Shown: positions 8,991 to 17,507 of the stretch, one piece after another
Layout of the letters: every line of letters starts with the position of its first letter
Numbering within the stretch: position 1 is the stretch's first letter
Assembly: GCA_965227145.1 (NCBI GenBank)
Contig: OZ245730.1
Span: 5,580,001 to 5,644,000 of the forward strand
Reading direction: 5' to 3'
Source: JACKAQ01 sp965227145
GTDB lineage: Bacteria > Calditrichota > Calditrichia > RBG-13-44-9 > J075
Length of the DNA: 64,000 bases
Notes under the pieces: model-generated
What the model saw: the letters and a program-made list of their open reading frames with translations, nothing else
Told to the model about the DNA's origin: nothing
Database searches by the model: none
Program-made: the position numbers and the translations under genes

Positions 8991-9260
8991 TGCGGAAAAC
9001 CGGTGGAAAACACCAAAAAAGTATGTGGAAAAACCTGTGGAAATTATTGACAAATTGTGGAAAACTAACCCTCTGCTAACATCGTTTTCCGGTTTTAGAC
9101 AACTTTTTGACACACTGTTATAAAGTTTTCCACAATTTCAACAACCTTCAAATCATTAAAAACAAACACTTAATCAGGTTTCCACAGTTTGCACATGGTA
9201 ATAGTAGTAGTAGTAGTTTTTATATATACATTCTTTTTATTTAATATCATATAGAATGTA
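8991..9260. other. Candidate replication origin (oriC): DnaA-box cluster, TAG-trio run and AT-rich tract
   Basis: The gap 8930-9499 has no credible gene. It contains TGTGGAAAA at 9024-9032 and 9056-9064, TGTGGAAAT at 9036-9044, the inverted TTTTCCACA at 9126-9134, GTTTCCACA at 9178-9186 and GTTTGCACA at 9187-9195. Looser copies lie at 8991 and 9002. TTTTCCACA is a DnaA-box variant known from other phyla. Immediately after the last two boxes comes TAA plus five TAG (9199-9216), then an AT-rich stretch 9217-9255. Box, short GC step, trinucleotide run and AT tract is the order of the bacterial basal origin unwinding system. Genes to the left are mostly minus, those to the right mostly plus. dnaA itself is not nearby. 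Confidence 0.7.
9199..9216 (+). repeat. DnaA-trio-like run, TAA plus five TAG
   Basis: Six 3-nt units with the A in the middle position match the described DnaA-trio pattern ([T/A]A[G/A] repeats). They start 3 nt after the DnaA-like box GTTTGCACA and lead straight into TTTTTATATATA. Confidence 0.65.
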
Positions 9261-9499
9261 ATCGTTGCGCAAAAGCACCGATCTATGGCATATATCACGT
9301 TTGAAATAAGTAATCTTCGCTATTATTTGCAGAAATTTGGTGAGTTGCAATGCACAGATACAGATCAGCATATTTGTGCCGATTAACAAAATGATTGCTT
9401 TTGAGCAAAGCAGAATTCACGTAAATTGATGGCTAAACCGGAGGTTGCTCTTTTAAACATGAATTGGGAAATTAACCGGACATTCGGGGTTGTGGATTA

Positions 9500-11059
9500 A
9501 TGAAAAAAAGCACAGCCAAACGAAACAGCAAATTGATGACCAATGATTTGCACCGGCTGACAGATTCGTTTCTGGCAGCTAAGCCGGGTGAAATCCATTT
9601 TGTTATTTATGACAACGAACAAACATTCCGGAAAATTTTAAAAGAATTACCGGCGAACAGCGATACGTCGCCGGAACACCTCAAATACAAACCTGCCAAA
9701 AAGCCGGAACCCTTTTTTAATAAACTACGGGAAAATGTGGCCGAACACGCAACAATGCTGTCGCATCTGTATCTTTCGGGCGGCGAAAATCCCAAAGTGC
9801 CGGCGGAAGAATTGTTGCCGCAGCTCAGCACACAGTTGAGTCGCCAAAACCGTGCGCATCCGCTGTGGCTGATCATCCCGATATCTTTTCTGAAGCAATT
9901 TTGCCAATATGCCGGGGAATTGTGGCACATGCGGCGAAACCTGTTTTGGGTGGAAGCGCGGGATATCGATCGGTTCCGGATGGGCTTTTTCCTGACCGAT
10001 CATTTTTGGGAAACCTCGGAATACCGCGATATCGACGACAAAAAATACATTCTGCAATTTTACAAAATGTTGCAGGCGCAATTCGCGATAGATGAATCGT
10101 TCCGCTATTTGCAGTTTTCCATGCTTGGCAAAATTGCCGGGCTGCATTTTCAAACCGGCAATTACGCCCGGTCGCTGCAGGTGCTGAATGAGCAACATAA
10201 TTTGCTGAAACATATGCGCGACGAAAAATTGCTGCCGGAATTGTTGAATAATATTGCCGTGGTTTTTCACAATATGGGACGCATTAACGATGCGCTGGAA
10301 CGGTTTCAACTGGCGATGAAAGCTGCTGAAAAAAGCTTGCGCGGCGCCCATCATCCCGGAAAAATAATGCTGACCAGCAACTACGGCGCACTGTGCAGCG
10401 ATATTAATGATATAAAAGAAGCATTTATGCAAACCCGACATGCGCTGCGGATGGGCGAAAGTAAAATCGGAATGCGCCACGAAGGGCTGATTCCGCTGCT
10501 GATCAACTATGCGCGGGCGTTGCGCGATCGCGGCGATTTCGAAGATTCGCTGGATCAATACCGTCGCGGGCTAAAAATTGTGGAATTGCGCTTGAGCATC
10601 GACCATCCGTATATGTCCGTGATTTTGCAGCATATCGGCATGGTGTATTATTTCCAGAAAAATTATGATTTGGCGCGCCGGTATGTGTATCGCACGCTGG
10701 AAGCGATGGAACGCTCGCTGGGTGCGGAGCATCCGTATTTGGGCAGGTTGTTCAATAATATTGGCGTAACCCACATGCACGGCGAAAAACTGGATCTCGC
10801 GTTAAAATATTTTCAGTGGGCGCTCAATATTCGCCACAAACGGGTGGGCGATAACGATCCGTTGATCGGGTTTATCCACAGCAACATCGGGCAGGTGTAT
10901 GCGATTCGCGGGGAAACGGAAGCGGCACAACTGTGCTATTTGCGTGCCCGGGAAATTTTGCGAAAACATTTGCCGGAAAACCATAAGGAATTGGCAAATA
11001 TCGACCATGCGCTGGAATCGCTGAACGAATCGATCGTCACATCAACCAGCACCAATTAA
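9500..11059 (+). CDS. TPR-repeat protein (kinesin-light-chain-type repeats), 519 aa
   Basis: Cytoplasmic protein without signal peptide. The N-terminal ~200 residues are not recognised; they include HPLWLIIPISFLKQF. From about residue 215 there are at least seven tetratricopeptide units of the TPR_12 type, for example LEMAMERSLGAEHP-like blocks at 400-480 with HPYLGRLFNNIG and DPLIGFIHSNIGQVY. Probably a protein-interaction scaffold. The start overlaps the stop of a possible 23-codon leader frame (TAATG at 9498-9502), and no strong ribosome site precedes it, so translation may be coupled. It is the first gene right of the candidate origin. Confidence 0.8.
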   Translation: MKKSTAKRNSKLMTNDLHRLTDSFLAAKPGEIHFVIYDNEQTFRKILKELPANSDTSPEHLKYKPAKKPEPFFNKLRENVAEHATMLSHLYLSGGENPKVPAEELLPQLSTQLSRQNRAHPLWLIIPISFLKQFCQYAGELWHMRRNLFWVEARDIDRFRMGFFLTDHFWETSEYRDIDDKKYILQFYKMLQAQFAIDESFRYLQFSMLGKIAGLHFQTGNYARSLQVLNEQHNLLKHMRDEKLLPELLNNIAVVFHNMGRINDALERFQLAMKAAEKSLRGAHHPGKIMLTSNYGALCSDINDIKEAFMQTRHALRMGESKIGMRHEGLIPLLINYARALRDRGDFEDSLDQYRRGLKIVELRLSIDHPYMSVILQHIGMVYYFQKNYDLARRYVYRTLEAMERSLGAEHPYLGRLFNNIGVTHMHGEKLDLALKYFQWALNIRHKRVGDNDPLIGFIHSNIGQVYAIRGETEAAQLCYLRAREILRKHLPENHKELANIDHALESLNESIVTSTSTN

Positions 11060-11177
11060 ACTGCCGCACCAAAATCTCACCCAACCATTTCATTTTTCTT
11101 ACGATTTAATTCGCCTTTTGATAAATCACGTGTTTTTATTACTTTCCAGTTAATCAACAATTGGAATTAGCCGGCGT

Positions 11178-12533
11178 ATGACCAAACATCACCGCAGTAT
11201 TGAATCGCAAAACGATCCGCAAATGAAACAGTCTTCGATTTATCAAATTATCTGCATCGCGCTGGCAATTATCTGCTGTTGCTGCGGCATTGGCACACCG
11301 GTGATGGCGCAGGAAAAACTGACGCCGGAAGAAGTTGCCGCATTGGCGGATTCTGCCCGTCAACTGCGCAAGGAATATCGCGATAAAAAAACCTGGGAAC
11401 ACCTGGTTTCATTGCCGGGAACGATTGTCAGCTTGCCATTGGTGATTGTTGCCAAAACCACCGAAACAGTTGCCGGATTTATTTACGAAGAAAAGCTGAT
11501 TCCCCGAACCATCGAATTTTTTACATCCGCAGATGGTCGCCGGGGAATTACCCCAAAATACTCCAATCGCAGTGGTGCCGGCGCCAAAGTGTATCAAACC
11601 GGAATTCTTTCGGAAAACGATCAGCTATCGTTTACGGCGTCCGGCGATTTCAGCCAGCGCCAGCGCTATCGCATCGAGTGGAAGCGCATCCAGCTGGCAA
11701 ACGCGCCGCTGTTGCTCAATTTCCGTGCACAGTACCGCAATTTGCCGGAAGAAGATTTTTACGGCATCGGGCCGCACACCCGCTATTCCGACGAACTGGA
11801 ATTTGATTTCGAATACACGGCGGTAGAAGGCGGCATTCAATATTTAATGAATGAACAGCTTTCTGTAGGGTTTTTGGGACGGTTTGATCACAGCAATGTG
11901 TATCCCGAAGATCAGGATGGCGACGAAGTGCTGATCACGGATTTGTACGACCGCAACTCGCTGCCGGGATTGCAAACAAAAGTGCGAACAATGGAATATC
12001 AGGCGGAGCTGAACTGGGACTCGCGGAATCGTCTCGGCAATCCGTCCAGCGGGCAGGAAGCGCTGTTTTCTGCAGCCATTTTCCGCGATGTGGATAACGG
12101 ACCGTTCAATTTCCGAAAATTCCGGGCGGATGTTTCCCAATACATTCATTTGGGCGCCAACCGCGTTATCCGGCTGCGCCTCGCCGGCGAAATGACCGAA
12201 CCCGAATCCGATACCGATCGCGCACCATTTTACAACCTCAGCGAACTGGGCGAGCAAGAAAGCATCCGCGGATTTGAGCGTGGACGATTCCGCGATTTCG
12301 ATTCGTTTCTCGCCTCGCTGGAATATCGCGTGCCGATCTGGCGAAAAATGGACATCTTCGCTTTCGCAGATGCCGGGCAAGTGGACAACGATATTTTTAG
12401 CGATCTGAACACCAAAAAAATGCAATTTGGATTTGGCGGCGGCGTACGGCTGTTCTCCGAAAAAGATTTGGTTGCTGTCGGGCAAATTGGCATCAGCAAA
12501 GAAACGTTCCGTGTTTATTTTGAACTGTATTAA
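11178..12533 (+). CDS. Omp85/BamA-like outer membrane beta-barrel protein without POTRA domains, 451 aa
   Basis: Signal peptide with an unusual four-Cys cluster (IICCCCGIGTPVMAQ, cleavage near 44). After about 85 mostly helical residues comes a C-terminal region of alternating beta-strands. It carries the Omp85 loop-6 signature ESIRGFERG (RGF at 364-366), the barrel-typical DAGQVDND, and a C-terminal strand ending RVYFELY. No POTRA repeats fit in the short N-terminal part, so it resembles the compact surface-antigen barrels rather than BamA. An internal ATG at 11223 gives a more usual signal-peptide length and is an alternative start. Located 18 bp before the lipoprotein gene and probably co-transcribed. 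Confidence 0.8.
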   Translation: MTKHHRSIESQNDPQMKQSSIYQIICIALAIICCCCGIGTPVMAQEKLTPEEVAALADSARQLRKEYRDKKTWEHLVSLPGTIVSLPLVIVAKTTETVAGFIYEEKLIPRTIEFFTSADGRRGITPKYSNRSGAGAKVYQTGILSENDQLSFTASGDFSQRQRYRIEWKRIQLANAPLLLNFRAQYRNLPEEDFYGIGPHTRYSDELEFDFEYTAVEGGIQYLMNEQLSVGFLGRFDHSNVYPEDQDGDEVLITDLYDRNSLPGLQTKVRTMEYQAELNWDSRNRLGNPSSGQEALFSAAIFRDVDNGPFNFRKFRADVSQYIHLGANRVIRLRLAGEMTEPESDTDRAPFYNLSELGEQESIRGFERGRFRDFDSFLASLEYRVPIWRKMDIFAFADAGQVDNDIFSDLNTKKMQFGFGGGVRLFSEKDLVAVGQIGISKETFRVYFELY

Positions 12534-12551
12534 ACGAGTGAACCCAATAGA

Positions 12552-14237
12552 ATGCGCATAAACCGAAATAAAATGATGAACCATTGGCTGTTGCTGTGGA
12601 GTGCTGCTGCATTTTTTGCCGGATGCGCCGGCACCAGTCGTTTTGTGATACCGGAACCGCCACCGGATGATCAAAAAGTGGTGCCCGTTCCGTATTCTCG
12701 CGAAATAAATCTGGCAGCCGATAACGTCAGTAAAATCGGCACGATGCAAATTCAGCGGTTGTTCGATATTTCCCGCCACGGTCGTGCCATTTTTAACAAA
12801 CCCAAAGAAGCAATGAACGTGGATGCGTTCGACGAAGTGTATAATTCCAGCTGGTTTACCAATCGCAACGGATTGGCGCAAATGAACATTGCCGATTTTT
12901 CCCGCGGACCGGATCAGAGCAGCGGCCCGGACACCGGAAATGTATGGACCATCGTCGCCGCCAAAACGCAGGGCGTAACCCCGGGATTCAATATTCGCGA
13001 TTCCCGGGATCAGCAATACGTCATCAAATTTGATCCGGCCGGATACCCGGAGTTGGCCACCGGCGCAGAGGTTGTTTCCACAAAATTATTCCACGCCGCC
13101 GGTTTTAACGTGCCGGAAAATTATCTCGTCAAATTCGATCCGGCAATTTTGCGCATCGGCAACGAAGTGAAATTCACCGATAAACAGGGTCAAAAACGCT
13201 TTATGAATGCGGATGACCTCGCCAAAATTCTCGCCAAAATTCAGAAACTGCCCGACGGACGCATTCGCGCGGTCGCCAGCAAATATTTGCCCGGCAAACC
13301 GATGGGCGCGTTTTTTTACACCGGCATCCGCAAAGATGATTTGAACGACGTAATTCCCCACCAGCACCGCCGGGAATTGCGCGGTCTGCGCTGGATTGCC
13401 AGCTGGCTGAACCACTTTGATACCAAAGCAAATAACTCGCTGGATATGTACGATCCGGCAGGTTACGTAAAACATTACCTGATCGATTTTGGCTCCACGC
13501 TCGGCAGCCAGGGCAACGAACCGATGCCGCCGGAAATCGGGCGGGAAGGCATTGTCGATCCGCCGCAAGTTGCCAAAGTTATCGGCTCATTGGGCATTTA
13601 CAAACGCCCCTGGGAACGTGATATTGAGATCAAATATCCGTCGATCGGCTACTTTGTTGCGGCTGATTTTCGTCCCGAAAAATACAAATATATTATGCCG
13701 AACCCGGCGTTTGGAAACGCCACCAACCGCGATGGCTATTGGGGCGCAAAAATTGTGATGTCCTTTACCGATGCGCAGATCCGCAGCGCTGTTGCGCAGG
13801 GCCAATATTCGAATCCCGAAGCGGCGGAATACCTCGCCAAAGTCATCATCGAACGGCGCGATATCGTCGGGAAATACTGGTTTGACCGCATGGCACCGCT
13901 CGACCGGTTTGCCCTGCGGCAAGACAGCGACGGCGCACAAATGCTGCATTTCGATGATTTGGCGATCGAAACCCGGTTGGCGGATGCGGAAAATACCCGT
14001 TACCAAATCACCGTCGAACGCGATGGCGAAAGCGTTGCCGCTGCCAAAGCTATTGGTAACCGGACAGCCTTTTCGCTGGCGGATTTGCGGGAAACCGCCG
14101 CAAATTTTCCCGAATCGCAATGGGCAATTATCATCAAATTAGCACGCGGCGGGAACGAATGGCCGCAGCCCGTAACCATCTTTTTGAAATGGGATAATTC
14201 CCAAAACACCTTCCGTTTAATTGGCTTACAACGATAA
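12552..14237 (+). CDS. Lipoprotein with an atypical-kinase-like core, 561 aa
   Basis: Signal peptide with lipobox FFAGC (Cys25), so likely membrane-anchored outside the cytoplasm. The middle contains a spaced set that looks like a kinase fold of the HipA/CotH/Fam20 kind: YVIKFDPAG (Lys159), GAEVVSTKLFHAAG (Glu173), SWLNHFDTKANNSLD (Asp290, Asn295) and YLIDFGSTLGS (Asp312-Phe-Gly). I do not recognise the family by name. The C-terminal ~150 residues include a beta-rich domain with QITVERDGE. Function is inferred only; the barrel gene immediately upstream suggests a joint envelope role. Confidence 0.6.
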   Translation: MRINRNKMMNHWLLLWSAAAFFAGCAGTSRFVIPEPPPDDQKVVPVPYSREINLAADNVSKIGTMQIQRLFDISRHGRAIFNKPKEAMNVDAFDEVYNSSWFTNRNGLAQMNIADFSRGPDQSSGPDTGNVWTIVAAKTQGVTPGFNIRDSRDQQYVIKFDPAGYPELATGAEVVSTKLFHAAGFNVPENYLVKFDPAILRIGNEVKFTDKQGQKRFMNADDLAKILAKIQKLPDGRIRAVASKYLPGKPMGAFFYTGIRKDDLNDVIPHQHRRELRGLRWIASWLNHFDTKANNSLDMYDPAGYVKHYLIDFGSTLGSQGNEPMPPEIGREGIVDPPQVAKVIGSLGIYKRPWERDIEIKYPSIGYFVAADFRPEKYKYIMPNPAFGNATNRDGYWGAKIVMSFTDAQIRSAVAQGQYSNPEAAEYLAKVIIERRDIVGKYWFDRMAPLDRFALRQDSDGAQMLHFDDLAIETRLADAENTRYQITVERDGESVAAAKAIGNRTAFSLADLRETAANFPESQWAIIIKLARGGNEWPQPVTIFLKWDNSQNTFRLIGLQR

Positions 14238-14316
14238 AAGTGCAGATTTTTGATTTTTCTGTTTTCGAACAGAAATCTCCATATATTTCCATGTGAATTT
14301 TAGTGCGAGGTGTCAA

Positions 14317-15108
14317 ATGAAAGCAGTTGTCACGGGAGCAAGCGGAACTGTTGGTCGTGCATTGGTCGCTCATCTCACATCTAAAAACGTGCAGGTTATT
14401 GCGTGGGATCGGAACCAAACGTCTATCGATGATTATTCTATAATGGAAACTTTTTTGAGCGAAGTATCGCCGGATGTTGTGTATCATCTTGCGGTGCCAT
14501 CGCAAAGCAGCGGCATCGAAAACGAAGCGTGGCTGGTGAATTACCACTGGAGCAGCGAGCTCGCATGGATCACCCGGATTCTCAGCATCAAATTTGTGTA
14601 TGTCAGCACGGTGATGGTGTTTTCCGATGATCACAACGGTCCGTTTACGGTCGATTCCATGCCGGATGCGCCCAGCGGTTACGGTTACGACAAACGCATT
14701 GCGGAAAAACGGGTGTTTCACCAAAATCCCGATGCTTTTGTGGTGCGGCTCGGCTGGCAGATCGGCGATGCGCCCGGCAGCAACAACATGATCGATTATT
14801 TCACAAAGCAAATGAAATTACACGGTGAAGTTCGCGCCAGCGAAAAATGGCTGCCATCCTGCTCTTTTTTAGGCGATACGGCAACCGCACTCGGCGAAAT
14901 CATCACCGAAACGAATGGCTTGTATTTGATCAACTCAAATTACCGCTGGAATTATTTTCAGATTGCCAGCGCACTGAACGAGCGCCATGGCAATTTGTGG
15001 AAAATCACCGCAACCGATGATTTCGAGTACGATCAGCGAATGGTTGATGCGCGGGTAAAATTGCCCAAGCTGGAAGAAACGTTGCCGGAGCTAAAATATT
15101 ATGAATAA
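14317..15108 (+). CDS. NAD(P)-dependent sugar epimerase/reductase (RmlD-like extended SDR), 263 aa
   Basis: Rossmann glycine motif TGASGTVG at residues 6-13, Ser-Thr in YVSTVMVFSDD and the catalytic YxxxK in YGYDKRIAEK. The order and length resemble dTDP-4-dehydrorhamnose reductase-type proteins. GCGAGG 6 nt before the ATG at 14317 supports this start over the ATG at 14293. No nucleotide-sugar genes adjoin it, so the substrate is open. Confidence 0.8.
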   Translation: MKAVVTGASGTVGRALVAHLTSKNVQVIAWDRNQTSIDDYSIMETFLSEVSPDVVYHLAVPSQSSGIENEAWLVNYHWSSELAWITRILSIKFVYVSTVMVFSDDHNGPFTVDSMPDAPSGYGYDKRIAEKRVFHQNPDAFVVRLGWQIGDAPGSNNMIDYFTKQMKLHGEVRASEKWLPSCSFLGDTATALGEIITETNGLYLINSNYRWNYFQIASALNERHGNLWKITATDDFEYDQRMVDARVKLPKLEETLPELKYYE

Positions 15109-15159
15109 TGAAATTAGCAAAAGAAATACGGTTGTTTGCACAATATATAAGAAAATCAA

Positions 15160-15189
15160 AATTTGTAGGGAACAGTCGCGACCGTTCCG
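15160..15189. repeat. REP-like repeat, copy A of an inverted pair
   Basis: Thirty bases that are the reverse complement of 17478-17507 with one mismatch. The core (15169-15188) is a near-perfect palindrome, GGAACAGTCGCGACCGTTCC. It lies between the SDR gene and the ABC1 kinase gene. Confidence 0.8.
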
Positions 15190-15217
15190 AAATACGTTAA
15201 AAAACGAAAGCATTTAG

Positions 15218-16564
15218 ATGGATGAATTTCCCTCCGGCAAACTGGAGCGCGGCAAAATTTTTGCCAAAACCGGGCTGAAAGTCGGCTCCAATTACGCCAA
15301 ATATTTTGTTCGCAAAGCCATTTCCGGCGAAGACGCCGCCCGAAAACAGCAGCTTAATCAAAACAATGCGCAGGATGTGTTCAAAGAATTTACCAAATTG
15401 CGCGGCACCGCGCTAAAACTGGCCCAATCCATGAGCATGGACACCGGCATATTGCCGGATGAATTTATCGACGTGATGAGCAACGCCCAATATCGCGTGC
15501 CGCCGATCAACCGGGCGCTGGTTCGGGCGATCATCAAACAAGAATTGGGCAAATATCCCGAAATGCTGTTCCGCACATTTGGTGCGGAAGCAATTGCCGC
15601 AGCGTCCATCGGGCAGGTGCATCGCGCGGAGCTGAAAGATGGGCGTGCGGTTGCCGTCAAAATTCAGTATCCCAACGTTCGCGAAACCATCAAATCAGAT
15701 TTGACGATTGCCAAAGCGCTGTTCAAACGCATCGTCCGCAGCGAAATGACCGATGCCTATTTTGAGGAAATTTACGGAAAATTGCTGGAAGAAACCGATT
15801 ACCTCAACGAAGGATTGCAGATCGAGCAATTTGCGCAACTGTCGCTGCATCCGCAGATTGTCACGCCGCGACTCATTCCGGAAATGACCACCCGCCGCGT
15901 GCTGGCGATGACTTTTCTCGATGGCGTGCATCTCGATGAATTTTTGAAACGCCGGCCGGATAACGAAACCCGTGATCACTTCGGGCAGATTTTTTGGGAA
16001 TTTTTCAACGAGCAAATTTTGCACCGCAGCGCCGTGTTGTATGCGGATATTCATCCCGGCAACTTCCTTTTCCGCGACGACGGCATGTTGGGTGTCATCG
16101 ATTTCGGCTGTGTAAAATCGTTCCCGCGCGATTTTCTGGAAAAATTACTGCTGATGTTCGACGCCAATCTCCGCGATGATATTCCGGCGATCAAACAGCT
16201 CTACTACGAAACCGAAATTCTCGATCCCGCCAACAAAGGCACCGCCAAAGAGCAGCGTGCGTTCGATTTTTTCTACAATCTCGGCGGGTTGATTTTGCAT
16301 CCCTTTCGCGCAGAAATCTTCGATTTTGGCGATCCCGAATACAAAGCTGCGCTCAACAAATTTTTCAAAGAAGCCACCACAATGAGCGACGTTCGTGGTT
16401 CGCGGCACTATATTTTTCTCAACAAAGTGGTCGTCGGGCTGTATTCGCTGCTGATGAAACTGGGTGCGACGGTGCACACCAGCAGCAGCCGGCAGGTGCT
16501 CAGCGAAGCTGTTGCGGAAATCCGAAAACAGGGCAGCGCCGTTTCCGAAACCGTTTCACCGTAA
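15218..16564 (+). CDS. ABC1/AarF/UbiB-family atypical kinase-like protein, 448 aa
   Basis: Family linked to ubiquinone or other lipid metabolism through ATPase/kinase activity. Visible motifs: the KxGQ-type region as LKLAQSMSMD (Gly replaced by Ala), the Ala-rich loop AAASIGQVHRA in place of a P-loop, the ATP Lys in AVAVKIQYP, the catalytic loop YADIHPGNFLFRDD and VIDFGCVKSF. No clear membrane segment. The ribosome site is weak (AAAGCATTTAG before ATG). It lies between the two copies of an inverted repeat. The substrate cannot be read from the context. Confidence 0.88.
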   Translation: MDEFPSGKLERGKIFAKTGLKVGSNYAKYFVRKAISGEDAARKQQLNQNNAQDVFKEFTKLRGTALKLAQSMSMDTGILPDEFIDVMSNAQYRVPPINRALVRAIIKQELGKYPEMLFRTFGAEAIAAASIGQVHRAELKDGRAVAVKIQYPNVRETIKSDLTIAKALFKRIVRSEMTDAYFEEIYGKLLEETDYLNEGLQIEQFAQLSLHPQIVTPRLIPEMTTRRVLAMTFLDGVHLDEFLKRRPDNETRDHFGQIFWEFFNEQILHRSAVLYADIHPGNFLFRDDGMLGVIDFGCVKSFPRDFLEKLLLMFDANLRDDIPAIKQLYYETEILDPANKGTAKEQRAFDFFYNLGGLILHPFRAEIFDFGDPEYKAALNKFFKEATTMSDVRGSRHYIFLNKVVVGLYSLLMKLGATVHTSSSRQVLSEAVAEIRKQGSAVSETVSP

Positions 16565-16614
16565 TCCCGGCGATTTTGAATCGTTAATAAATTGATGTTC
16601 GAAAATTTGGCGGG

Positions 16615-16640
16615 GAGATTCCTGCATTCGCAGGAATGGC
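16615..16640. repeat. REP-like palindrome, CATTCCTGC family
   Basis: ATTCCTGC and GCAGGAAT form an 8-bp stem around ATTC. It belongs to the family also seen near 33.2, 48.4, 48.5, 50.1 and 54.0 kb. It overlaps an upstream ATG (16636), which argues against that ATG as the start of the next gene. Confidence 0.75.
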
Positions 16641-16686
16641 AAAAAAAGCTGTCACCCCTGCATTAATTTCTGAGTTTTACGACAAA

Positions 16687-17469
16687 ATGAACAACTTCCT
16701 CCAAATATACCTGCAAGCCGCCGCGCTGATTGCTGTCGCAGTAACCGCATTGTGGCTGCTCAGTTTGCGGTTGAAAAATGCGTCCATCGCGGATGTGTTT
16801 TGGGGCAGCGGTTTTGTGATGTGCTGCTGGTTTTATTTTCTGCAAACGCCGGATGGCGCGCCGCTGCGCAAATGGCTCATCTGCGCGTTGGCGACGATTT
16901 GGGGATTGCGGCTGTCGATCTACATTTTTTGGCGAAACGCCGGCAAACCGGAAGATTACCGCTACGCCAAATGGCGCGAAGAAAACGGCAACAATTGGTG
17001 GTGGCGCAGTTTTTTCAAAGTATTTTTGCTGCAGGGATTTTTGATGTGGTTGATTTCCGCGCCGTTGCTGGCAGCGCAAATCAGCGCAACGCCGGCACAT
17101 TTGATCTGGCTGGATGTTCTCGCAGCGATTCTTTGGCTGACCGGATTTTTTTTCGAAACGGTGGGCGACTGGCAACTGGCGAAATTCAAAGCGCAGCCGG
17201 AAAATCGTGGTAAACTGCTGACATCCGGCGTTTGGCGATACACCCGTCACCCGAATTATTTTGGCGATGCGGCGCAATGGTGGGGATTTTTCGGATTTGC
17301 GTTGGCTGCCGGCGGCTGGTGGAGCATTTTCAGCCCCGCGCTGATGAACTGGCTGATTGTGAAAATTTCCGGTGTGGCGATGCTGGAAAGCAATTTGCGC
17401 GAAACAAAACCCGGCTTCGCCGAATACGTTCGCCGGACAAATGCGTTTATTCCGTGGTTTCCGAAATAA
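16687..17469 (+). CDS. DUF1295 / steroid 5-alpha-reductase-like membrane protein, 260 aa
   Basis: Polytopic membrane protein with about six hydrophobic segments. The C-terminal signature GVWRYTRHPNYFGDAAQWW is the isoprenylcysteine methyltransferase/5-alpha-reductase-type cofactor region of DUF1295. The ATG at 16687 is preferred because the longer frame from 16636 would begin inside a repeat. The real reaction of bacterial DUF1295 proteins is not established. Confidence 0.85.
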   Translation: MNNFLQIYLQAAALIAVAVTALWLLSLRLKNASIADVFWGSGFVMCCWFYFLQTPDGAPLRKWLICALATIWGLRLSIYIFWRNAGKPEDYRYAKWREENGNNWWWRSFFKVFLLQGFLMWLISAPLLAAQISATPAHLIWLDVLAAILWLTGFFFETVGDWQLAKFKAQPENRGKLLTSGVWRYTRHPNYFGDAAQWWGFFGFALAAGGWWSIFSPALMNWLIVKISGVAMLESNLRETKPGFAEYVRRTNAFIPWFPK

Positions 17470-17477
17470 TAAAAAAA

Positions 17478-17507
17478 CGGAACGGTCGCGACCGTTCCCT
17501 ACAAATT
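17478..17507. repeat. REP-like repeat, copy B of an inverted pair
   Basis: The core GGAACGGTCGCGACCGTTCC (17479-17498) is a perfect 20-bp palindrome, followed by CTACAAATT. The TAG stop of the minus-strand CHAT gene (17499-17501) lies inside this repeat. A degenerate third copy is at 60843-60861. Confidence 0.85.

Noticed and set aside
8914..9123. 69-codon plus-strand frame over the origin candidate
   Set aside because: It is a translation through DnaA-like boxes (TGTGGAAAA gives repeated VEK/WK), overlaps the trmH end and lacks a ribosome site.
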